Assembly: GCA_021841795.1 (NCBI GenBank)
Contig: JAKCDN010000243.1
Coordinates: 1-5,045, forward strand
DNA length: 5,045 nt
Source: Acidobacteriota bacterium
Lineage (GTDB): Bacteria > Acidobacteriota > Terriglobia > Terriglobales > Acidobacteriaceae
Reading direction: 5' to 3'
Shown: positions 1-4,067 of the stretch, piece by piece
Layout: each line of letters starts with the position of its first letter
Position numbering within the stretch: position 1 is the stretch's first letter
Program-made: the position numbers and the translations under genes
Notes under the pieces: generated by a model
Seen by the model: only the letters and a program-made list of their open reading frames with translations
The model's database searches: none
What the model was told of the DNA's origin: nothing

Positions 1-409
1 CCGCCAGACCTTGCCGGCGGCCTGCCAGTGCCGCATGCGCCGCCAGCCAGTCCGCAAGCTGGGAGCCCAGGTTGCGCAGCGTAAAAGAGCGGCTGGGATG
101 CTCGGCAAGATACGCCACCGCGATGGCCTCGAACCTGCGTCCGCCCACCACGGCACGCAGCGCGGGAAAATCCTCGGCCAGGGATCCAAGTACACGAAAC
201 CAGTACTGGCGGTTGTATATTTCGAGCCGCTCAAATGCCGTCAGACGGCTGTTGGGTGCGATGAATGACTCCGCGATAACCTGCATCGGCCGGCCATCGC
301 GCGCATGGCTTCGCATCCTCTCATCGCTCGTAAGCGGCTGCATAACCGCCGCGGACATCGTGCGCTGCAACTCGGCCAGGGGCATTGGGATAGCGCCTGT
401 CCGGCTCAT
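1..409 (-). CDS. bufC: BufC-type (DUF2063) partner protein of the MNIO enzyme, 3' end missing
   Basis: Reading the minus strand from ATG at 409 gives 136 open codons (409-2) that run off the left edge, so only the N-terminal domain is visible. Residues about 12-125 match the HvfC/BufC N-terminal domain (DUF2063, putative DNA-binding-domain annotation): a helix beginning LAELQRTMSAAV, then ESFIAPNSRLTAFERLEIYN, QYWFRVLGSLAEDFPALRAVVG, FEAIAVAYLAEHPSRSFTLR and LGSQLADWLAAH. In known bufferin and methanobactin-like systems such a protein binds the DUF692 enzyme and helps deliver or recognise the precursor peptide; it is cytoplasmic. The start codon overlaps the bufB stop (ATGA at 409-406), which argues for translational coupling and for this start. 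No stop or frameshift interrupts the visible part. Family assignment is by motif recognition; the C-terminal half, where length and second domain could be judged, lies outside the window. Confidence 0.88.
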   Translation of the reverse strand, partial: MSRTGAIPMPLAELQRTMSAAVMQPLTSDERMRSHARDGRPMQVIAESFIAPNSRLTAFERLEIYNRQYWFRVLGSLAEDFPALRAVVGGRRFEAIAVAYLAEHPSRSFTLRNLGSQLADWLAAHAALAGRRQGLA

Positions 410-1266
410 GGCCTCGCCTCCACCCGTTCCGCAACCGCGTCGTTCAGATAGCGATCTGCCTTCTTCGCCTCCGCGTGCACCTCGTCAAAACTCGGAATGC
501 GGTCGTCCCATTCGAGCAGCGTCGGCGTGGGCCCGCAGCGCTCGATGGCGCGCGCGTACAGTTGCCACACCGGATCGATCACCGGATGATCGTGCGTGTC
601 GAGGATGTACTTCTCGTAGCGCGAGTGCCCGGCGATGTGAATCTGCGCCACCCGATGCGCCGGCACGGCGTTGACATAGGTGAATGGATCGAACTCGTGG
701 TTCATGGCCGAGACGTAGATGTTATTCACATCCAGCAGAATGCCGCAATCGGCGCCTTCCACAACTTCGTTCAAAAACTCCCACTCCGTCATCTCCGAAC
801 CGGTAAATGCCGCGTAGGAGCTCACATTCTCAACTGCCACCGGAATCTCCAGGTAATCCTGCACCGCGCGCACGCGCTCCACCGTGCGCTGCACAGCCTC
901 CCAGGTGTAGGGCAGCGGCAGCAGATCGTGCGTGTACGTCCCATCCACCGATCCCCAGCAGAGGTGGTCGCTGAGCCAGGGAGTTTTGGTGCGACGCGTC
1001 AGCTCTTTAAGCCGGCGCAGATGTTCCGGATCGGGCGCCGTTACCGAACCGAAATACATCGAGACTCCATGCTGCACGACGCGGTACTGCTCCAGAATCC
1101 GGTCCAGCGTGGCCAGCGGCCGGCCGCCGTCGATCATGAAGTTCTCCGCGATGATCTCGAACCAGTCCACCACCGGCTTGCGCGCAAAGATGTGTTCATA
1201 GTGGGGAATGCGCAGGCCGATGCCGACTCCGTGGTCCTGGTGCGCGTTGAAGCGATTTCCGGGCAT
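406..1266 (-). CDS. bufB: BufB: DUF692 / MNIO-family peptide-modifying oxidative enzyme
   Basis: A 286-residue protein, the usual length for DUF692 (multinuclear non-heme iron-dependent oxidative enzymes, TIM-barrel fold). Family motifs appear in order: GIGLR (15-19), WFEIIAENFM (35-44), HGVSMYFGS (66-74), LSDHLCW (98-104), VENVSSY (145-151), LLDVNNIYVSA.NH (177-190), IHIAGH (209-214), DTHDHPV (223-229) and LLEWDD (250-255). The repeated His, Glu, Asp and Asn residues in these blocks are those expected to hold the iron atoms. Known members oxidise cysteines of a partner peptide, in bufferins to thiooxazole-type copper ligands, together with a BufC/MbnC-like protein. Here the substrate is most likely the Cys-rich protein encoded just upstream. 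Start: ATG at 1266 is preceded by a purine-rich GAGAGAAGGA. A GTG at 1374 would add 36 non-conserved residues and is less likely. The gene ends in an ATGA overlap with bufC. Function is inferred from family and context. Confidence 0.95.
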   Translation of the reverse strand: MPGNRFNAHQDHGVGIGLRIPHYEHIFARKPVVDWFEIIAENFMIDGGRPLATLDRILEQYRVVQHGVSMYFGSVTAPDPEHLRRLKELTRRTKTPWLSDHLCWGSVDGTYTHDLLPLPYTWEAVQRTVERVRAVQDYLEIPVAVENVSSYAAFTGSEMTEWEFLNEVVEGADCGILLDVNNIYVSAMNHEFDPFTYVNAVPAHRVAQIHIAGHSRYEKYILDTHDHPVIDPVWQLYARAIERCGPTPTLLEWDDRIPSFDEVHAEAKKADRYLNDAVAERVEARP

Positions 1267-1269
1267 GAT

Positions 1270-1279
1270 TCCTTCTCTC
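1270..1279 (-). promoter_or_regulatory. Ribosome binding site that fixes the bufB start
   Basis: On the minus strand GAGAGAAGGA ends 3 nt before ATG 1266. The spacing is short, but no other start in the preceding 108 nt has a comparable purine-rich stretch, so it favours the 286-residue form of BufB. A small stem-loop (1277-1294) abuts and partly overlaps it and could affect its access. Confidence 0.55.
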
Positions 1280-1294
1280 AAACCGCGCTTTGAG
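1277..1294 (-). promoter_or_regulatory. Perfect 6-bp stem-loop touching the bufB ribosome binding site
   Basis: CTCAAA and TTTGAG form a perfect 6-bp inverted repeat around a six-base GC loop, immediately before the GAGAGAAGGA of bufB on the mRNA. The stem is AT-rich and therefore weak. It could be a modest translational control element or chance. Confidence 0.3.
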
Positions 1295-1330
1295 CAATGG
1301 TTGTGTATCGATGCATCAGCGGATCGGCAG

Positions 1331-1362
1331 GCGGGGAGCCGCAAACCTGCACGGTCCCCCGC
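1331..1362 (-). promoter_or_regulatory. GC-rich hairpin between bufA and bufB
   Basis: GCGGGGA (plus-strand 1331-1337) pairs with TCCCCCGC (1355-1362), 7 bp with one bulged C and a 17-nt loop, beginning 16 nt after the bufA stop in the direction of transcription. There is no T-run, so it does not look like a complete intrinsic terminator. It could be a partial terminator or a 3' stabiliser letting the precursor be made in excess of the enzyme; this role is inferred from position only. Confidence 0.4.
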
Positions 1363-1377
1363 AGGCCGCGACACCGC

Positions 1378-1680
1378 TCAGGCCAAGTGGGGCTTGGACC
1401 CGTCCGTCGCGCAACCGCCCTTGCCTTTGCAGGAGTTCTTGCCCTTGCAGCCGTTGTCGCTGGACTTGCATCCGCCCTGGCCCTTGCAGGAATTCATGCC
1501 TTTGCACGAGTGTTTGCTGCCCTGCGCGTCGTAGCCTGTGTAGCGCAGTCCGGCCTTGACTGACCTGACCGCATTCGCCTGCGATGCGCCCTGCGTCGCC
1601 GCGTGGACTGCAACCGCGCTTCCGCCCGCCAGACCGGCAAGCGCTGCCGTAAGCAGCAGTGTGTTCATCGGATTCTTCAT
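1378..1680 (-). CDS. bufA: BufA: secreted Cys-rich bufferin-type precursor with duplicated CKGxNSCKGxGGC module
   Basis: A 100-residue protein starting at ATG 1680. Residues 1-27 form a Sec signal peptide: basic start MKN, hydrophobic TLLLTAALAGLAGG, and a likely signal peptidase cut after V25-H26-A27, so the product should reach the periplasm. The mature part begins with a short linker (ATQGASQANAVRSVKAG). It then has six cysteines, C59, C65, C71, C78, C84 and C90, in two copies of CKGxNSCKGxGGC joined by KSSDNG. The tail is ATDGSKPHLA. Lys/Gly/Cys-rich precursors of this kind next to DUF692 genes are bufferin-type metallophores whose cysteines are modified by BufB-BufC before export to bind copper. 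The pattern differs from the DUF2282 class and resembles the BufA2-like class. Position as first gene of the operon, before bufB and bufC, supports the role. Which cysteines are modified, and whether copper is the metal, cannot be read from the sequence. A longer in-frame reading extending to 2214 is not credible. Confidence 0.9.
   Translation of the reverse strand: MKNPMNTLLLTAALAGLAGGSAVAVHAATQGASQANAVRSVKAGLRYTGYDAQGSKHSCKGMNSCKGQGGCKSSDNGCKGKNSCKGKGGCATDGSKPHLA
1411..1506 (-). repeat. Tandem duplication coding the two Cys modules of BufA
   Basis: Codons 59-71 (1506-1468) and 78-90 (1449-1411) encode the same 13-residue pattern, CKGMNSCKGQGGC and CKGKNSCKGKGGC, offset by exactly 57 nt. 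The DNA of the two units is also similar (TGCAAGGGC / TGCAAAGGC blocks), indicating an internal duplication kept in frame. Within each unit CKGxNS and CKGxGG are themselves half-repeats of six residues. Confidence 0.85.
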
Positions 1681-1688
1681 GGTGATTG

Positions 1689-1693
1689 ACCTC
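1689..1693 (-). promoter_or_regulatory. Ribosome binding site of bufA
   Basis: GAGGT on the minus strand lies 8 nt before ATG 1680, a near-ideal spacing. It fixes the start at the signal-peptide methionine rather than at upstream starts in the same open frame. Confidence 0.75.
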
Positions 1694-1746
1694 GTAATCG
1701 GTTGGGCGGAGAGCCTCCGCGGGTGACTGCGCGCCGGAGGAACGTT

Positions 1747-1778
1747 GCTTCGATCCGGCAGAACCGGTGATACGAAGC
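1747..1778 (-). promoter_or_regulatory. Imperfect dyad / leader hairpin upstream of bufA
   Basis: GCTTCG ... CGAAGC (6 bp) encloses a second stem CCGG ... CCGG around the 5-nt loop, with a 2-bp AT/AT step and small bulges between; total span 32 nt. It sits 67-98 nt upstream of the bufA start. As DNA it is an imperfect palindrome that could bind a dimeric regulator; as RNA it is a leader hairpin. It matches no riboswitch or operator that I recognise. Confidence 0.4.
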
Positions 1779-1801
1779 CTATGAGTCCCGCTTGCGCGAA
1801 A

Positions 1802-1830
1802 TGGTTACAGCAAAATCCGCGCCCTGTCGA
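1802..1830 (-). promoter_or_regulatory. Possible promoter of the buf operon
   Basis: On the minus strand TCGACA (1830-1825; five of six bases of the sigma-70 -35 box) is followed after 17 nt by TAACCA (1807-1802), a poor -10. The surrounding stretch is the most AT-rich part of this intergenic region. The overlapping GTAACC resembles -35 elements of some ECF sigma factors, but no convincing ECF -10 lies 16-17 nt downstream. Transcription from here would give a leader of roughly 115 nt containing the 1747-1778 hairpin. Confidence 0.25.
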
Positions 1831-1887
1831 TTTTTTATGCCTGCGCCGCCACTGCGCCCGCCGCGGCCGCAGCGCACAGCCTCGCCT

Positions 1888-1917
1888 TTGTCCGCCGCCT
1901 GTCCCATGCGCTAGCCT
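1888..1917 (+). promoter_or_regulatory. Weak candidate promoter of the four-helix membrane protein gene
   Basis: TTGTCC (1888-1893) and TAGCCT (1912-1917) are separated by 18 nt and lie about 40 nt before the TTG start. Both boxes match the sigma-70 consensus only partly (four and three of six bases), so this is a placement guess. Confidence 0.2.
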
Positions 1918-1946
1918 ATGGGTGCCTTTCCGCGCACCTGCGTAAC

Positions 1947-1954
1947 GAGGAGGT
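1947..1954 (+). promoter_or_regulatory. Strong ribosome binding site before a TTG start
   Basis: GAGGAGGT is the best Shine-Dalgarno match in the window, 3 nt before TTG 1958. The spacing is short; a second TTG at 1985 has its own AAAGGA (1970-1975) 9 nt upstream. An in-frame TAA at 1943 excludes any earlier start. Confidence 0.6.
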
Positions 1955-1957
1955 CGT

Positions 1958-2356
1958 TTGCACGGCACAAAAGGAACGGGAGCCTTGTCCCTCGCTTCTG
2001 TCGTCATGGCATTGATGCAAAGCGTCTGCACCGCGGTCTTGACGGTGAACGGCATCCGCCTCGGCATCGGTCTGGCTGCATTGGCAGCCGGCAGCATCGC
2101 GGGCCCGCTCGTCCATCTGCACCGCGACGCCATCCGCATCCCCATGCTGGCGCTGGCCACGCTGGGCGCGGTGGTCAACCTTCTGGTCTTGCTCTGGATC
2201 AGGCGGTTGCGCACCCGGCCTGCCGCGCAGTGGCGTCAAACGCCGCTCTCGCCGCGGCAGCGGCGCTCTGAGCGACTCCAGTTCGCCATGGCATTTCTCA
2301 CTCTGCTGCTGGTGGCTGCCGAGATGTGGACCCACGCGCTGCTGCACCGCGCTTAG
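1958..2356 (+). CDS. Small four-helix integral membrane protein of unknown function
   Basis: 132 residues from TTG 1958 (123 if TTG 1985 is used). Four hydrophobic helices can be seen at about residues 10-30, 34-53, 60-81 and 107-126, with a basic cytosolic-type loop (IRRLRTRPAAQW...RQRRSER) between helices 3 and 4, so the N- and C-termini are probably on the same side of the inner membrane. Possible metal-binding side chains lie at membrane edges: H53 and H55 (VHLH) and E122, H126 and H130 (EMWTHALLH). Codon third positions are strongly G/C and the frame is clean, which supports a real gene despite long open frames on the other strand. It is divergent from bufA and convergent with the anti-sigma gene, whose stop is only 10 nt away. 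I do not recognise the family; a role in metal or stress response is suggested only by neighbours. Confidence 0.8.
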   Translation: MHGTKGTGALSLASVVMALMQSVCTAVLTVNGIRLGIGLAALAAGSIAGPLVHLHRDAIRIPMLALATLGAVVNLLVLLWIRRLRTRPAAQWRQTPLSPRQRRSERLQFAMAFLTLLLVAAEMWTHALLHRA

Positions 2357-2366
2357 CGCCGCCCGC

Positions 2367-2636
2367 TCATGGCTCCGGCTTGCTCGGATCGTCCTGCGCG
2401 ATCTCGCGCTCGATGCGTTCGTGCAGCCTCTTGCTGTAGCCGGCCGGGATCTCGAAGACACGCTCGTCGGCCAGCAGCACCACCACATTCCGCGTCGAGT
2501 CCAGCACCGCCGCGCAGATCTCGCAGGTCTCCAGGTGTTTGTCGATCTCGGCGCGCAGTTCGGCTTCCACCTCGCCATCGATGTAGGCGGAGATGTGTTC
2601 CCACACGTGCTTGCAGTCGATCCTCATCGCCACCAT
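2367..2636 (-). CDS. Soluble zinc-binding (ZAS) anti-sigma factor
   Basis: 89 residues from ATG 2636, or 86 from ATG 2627, the latter forming an ATGA overlap with the sigma gene stop. The protein has the zinc anti-sigma signature C8-x25-H34-x3-C38-x2-C41 (H-LET-C-EI-C) inside an amphipathic-helix domain (ISAYIDGEVEAELRAEIDKHLETC). It is followed by a helix and a charged tail (RLHERIEREIAQDD). No transmembrane segment is present, so it acts in the cytoplasm by holding the ECF sigma factor. The four ligand-type residues have the spacing of redox-sensitive anti-sigma factors such as RsrA, in which thiol oxidation releases zinc and the sigma factor. That this one senses oxidation or thiol-reactive metal is an inference. 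Co-transcription and overlap with the sigma gene support the pairing. Confidence 0.88.
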   Translation of the reverse strand: MVAMRIDCKHVWEHISAYIDGEVEAELRAEIDKHLETCEICAAVLDSTRNVVVLLADERVFEIPAGYSKRLHERIEREIAQDDPSKPEP

Positions 2637-3256
2637 CCCAGCAGCCCTTTGCGGCCGGGCGCAAACCCCTTCAGCTTCGGCGCCAGGCTGCGCTGCAGCA
2701 GCGCGCGCGCCCGGTGCAGCCGAACCTTCACCGCTGCCTCGGATATCTCCAGCGCGCCCGCGGTCTCGCGCACATCCATCTCTTGGATATCGCGAAGGAG
2801 AATAACGTTACGATAAATCTCCGGCAGCCCGCCAATGGCTTCTCGCAGCAACGCGCCCAACTCCTTGCGCTCCAGCGCCTCGGCGGGAACCTCACGCCAG
2901 CTGGTCAGAACCGCCGGCGTAAAATCCCCCGACTCGCCCTCCGTCATCGCGTCCAGCGAGTCTTCGCGCGCATTCTGAACCCTCCGCAGCCGTCGCAGCC
3001 CTTCGTTGCGCGCAATCGAATACGCCCAGGTGCGAAACTGCGCTTCTCCGCGATACAGGTGCAGGTTGCGGTAGATCTTGATCGCCGTCTCCTGCGCTGC
3101 GTCCTCGGCCTCGGCCTGGTTGCGCAGCATCGAGAACAACAGCAGATAGATTCCCCGTTCGCAGGGCCGGATAAGCTGGTGAAATAGCTGTTTCTCGCCC
3201 GCCGTAACGCGGCGAATCATCTCCATTTCGAGCTCGGGATTGGCCGGCATCGTCAT
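2624..3256 (-). CDS. ECF-type RNA polymerase sigma factor (sigma-70 family, group 4)
   Basis: 210 residues with the two-domain ECF layout. Region 2 lies at about 24-93, with the core-binding segment DAAQETAIKIYRNL (52-65) and the -10-recognition segment FRTWAYSIARNEGLRRLRR (74-92). A linker spans 94-130, and region 4 lies at about 132-190 (LPEIYRNVILLRD, then the helix-turn-helix MDVRETAGALEISEAAVKVRLHRARALL at 160-187). It directs RNA polymerase to a small stress regulon, often including its own gene. A 20-residue basic C-terminal tail ending GLLGWWR follows region 4. The start could be ATG 3256 or ATG 3250; neither has a clear Shine-Dalgarno sequence, and no other start codon lies in frame for at least 60 nt upstream. 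The gene overlaps its anti-sigma gene at the 3' end. The buf operon on the same strand is a candidate target. Confidence 0.95.
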   Translation of the reverse strand: MTMPANPELEMEMIRRVTAGEKQLFHQLIRPCERGIYLLLFSMLRNQAEAEDAAQETAIKIYRNLHLYRGEAQFRTWAYSIARNEGLRRLRRVQNAREDSLDAMTEGESGDFTPAVLTSWREVPAEALERKELGALLREAIGGLPEIYRNVILLRDIQEMDVRETAGALEISEAAVKVRLHRARALLQRSLAPKLKGFAPGRKGLLGWWR

Positions 3257-3310
3257 GCGCGCGCAAATGCGGGATGATGCCGCCCATCGGCCCGGCCACC
3301 CCTCAAAAGC

Positions 3311-3316
3311 ACTATA
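3311..3316 (-). promoter_or_regulatory. Candidate -10 box for the sigma/anti-sigma operon
   Basis: TATAGT on the minus strand is a good sigma-70 -10 match 54 nt before ATG 3256. No recognisable -35 lies 16-18 nt further upstream (GC-rich GATGCG there), so the promoter call is tentative. The 3257-3310 leader is GC-rich and lacks a clear ribosome binding site. Confidence 0.3.
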
Positions 3317-3392
3317 TCCTGCCTGCGCTCCGCCCGCATCCCTTCGCGGAACCAGAACTCTAACCGTAACTTTTTCAATTCAAAAGAAATAG

Positions 3393-3423
3393 TTGTTTAA
3401 AAACGGCAAACTAACGGTACAAT
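3393..3423 (+). promoter_or_regulatory. Probable promoter of the zinc-ribbon gene
   Basis: TACAAT (3418-3423) is a strong sigma-70 -10 box. Upstream is a markedly AT-rich stretch (about 3361-3400) in an otherwise GC-rich region. It contains TTGTTT (3393-3398, 19-nt spacing) or TTTAAA (3396-3401, 16-nt spacing) as weak -35 candidates. Transcription would start near 3430, leaving a leader of about 23 nt. The AT-rich block may also act as an UP element. Confidence 0.5.
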
Positions 3424-3430
3424 TCCATGC

Positions 3431-3448
3431 AAGGAGCCCCTCAAGGAG
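3431..3448 (+). promoter_or_regulatory. Two AAGGAG ribosome-binding motifs before the zinc-ribbon gene
   Basis: AAGGAG occurs at 3431-3436 and again at 3443-3448; the second lies 4 nt before ATG 3453 and sets the start. The open frame continues upstream to 3393, but that part overlaps the promoter and is not expected to be translated. Confidence 0.7.
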
Positions 3449-3452
3449 AACT

Positions 3453-3773
3453 ATGGCCGGAGACATGCAAATTACGTGCAGCGATTGCGGACAGGAATTT
3501 ACCTTTACCGCCGCTGATCAGGCGTTCTTTCAGGAACGCGGTTACTCGATCCCAAAGCGTTGTAGAAACTGCCGTCAGGCTAGGAAAAACGAGCAGGGAG
3601 GGGGATCCGGCTACCGTTCGGCTCCTTCACAGGGCACGCCTGTGATCTGTTCCGGCTGCGGCCAGCCCACCACTGTACCCTTTGAGCCTCGTGGCGATCG
3701 TCCCGTCTACTGTCGCGATTGCTACTCGGCCCGCAAGGGCAGCGGTGGACCACGGTCCCGCGACCGCGGATAA
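3453..3773 (+). CDS. Small protein with two zinc ribbons (zf-trcl type plus CxxC-x17-CxxC domain)
   Basis: 106 residues. The first ribbon uses C9-x2-C12 and C37-x2-C40, with QEFTFTAADQAFFQERGY between them; this is the probable zinc-ribbon (zf-trcl) domain found in many bacterial small proteins. The second is C66-x2-C69-x17-C87-x2-C90, exactly the CxxC-x17-CxxC arrangement (ICSGCGQPTTVPFEPRGDRPVYCRDC region). A flexible Gly/Ser/Gln linker (about 46-62) joins them, and the C-terminal tail is short and basic (ARKGSGGPRSRDRG), suitable for nucleic-acid contact. No signal peptide or membrane segment is present, so it is probably cytoplasmic. The strong own promoter suggests single-gene transcription. 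Such proteins are common in Acidobacteriota and Chloroflexi, but their function is not established; nucleic-acid binding is a guess from the basic tail and fold. Confidence 0.9.
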   Translation: MAGDMQITCSDCGQEFTFTAADQAFFQERGYSIPKRCRNCRQARKNEQGGGSGYRSAPSQGTPVICSGCGQPTTVPFEPRGDRPVYCRDCYSARKGSGGPRSRDRG

Positions 3774-4067
3774 ATTCATTGCCCGGCTCAGGGGATTCAC
3801 TCCGGGCCGGGCCGCAACCGCCGCAAGTTCCGCTTTCCCGCCTGGCGAGCAAAGGCAGTCAGGCAGTCAACTGCCGATCTCGCAGCGCATCGGGCCGCAG
3901 CCCAAGCCCTTTTGAATCTAATCTGCTGCATACGCCGACGCACGGCGATCGCGTCTTCACGGCATCTTCCGTCATCGGACCGACAATCTCGACCCCTGTC
4001 GCAAGAGGACGCTTCCACCCTGCGTCTTCGGCGCGGGCGCAAATAGCCGATCTCGAAGAGGCGCGGT
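3774..4067. other. Intergenic region without a convincing gene
   Basis: About 294 nt between the zinc-ribbon and LolA-like genes. Besides the 3781-3807 stem it contains open frames on both strands with arginine/alanine-rich, compositionally biased translations. The only one with any family flavour is a 38-codon minus-strand frame (3975-3859) containing SPCVGVC, discussed under findings. No tRNA, repeat array or clear sigma-70 promoter was seen. A purine-rich GAAGAGG (4055-4061) serves the next gene. Confidence 0.5.
3781..3807 (+). terminator. GC-rich stem after the zinc-ribbon gene, possible weak terminator
   Basis: GCCCGG (3781-3786) pairs perfectly with CCGGGC (3802-3807) around a 15-nt loop, starting 8 nt after the stop codon. 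No U-tract follows, so it would be at best a Rho-assisted or 3'-stabilising structure. Confidence 0.25.

Noticed and set aside
475..1293. Long plus-strand open frame opposite bufB
   Set aside because: Exact antisense shadow of a clear DUF692 gene; its translation is His/Arg/Val-rich with no domain and no ribosome binding site.
1812..1834. AAAATC...GATTTT inverted repeat with following T-run as a terminator
   Set aside because: Stem is 6 bp of nearly all A-T pairs with an 11-nt loop and no upstream gene on the plus strand to terminate; better read as an AT-rich promoter stretch.
1681..2214. Upstream extension of the bufA reading frame
   Set aside because: Arg/Pro/Ala-rich translation crossing the intergenic region and the membrane protein gene; the signal peptide and GAGGT site place the start at 1680.
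2346..2362. GCGCTTAGCGC near-palindrome between the convergent membrane-protein and anti-sigma genes as terminator
   Set aside because: Loop of one base and no T-run; the arms largely lie inside coding sequence, so it cannot form a normal terminator hairpin.
1916..2578. Minus-strand open frame across the membrane protein gene and anti-sigma gene
   Set aside because: Frame-shifted product of two real genes; composition biased, no motif.
2369..3187. Plus-strand open frame opposite the sigma/anti-sigma genes
   Set aside because: Antisense shadow with Arg/Ser/Pro-rich composition; the minus strand encodes well-recognised domains.
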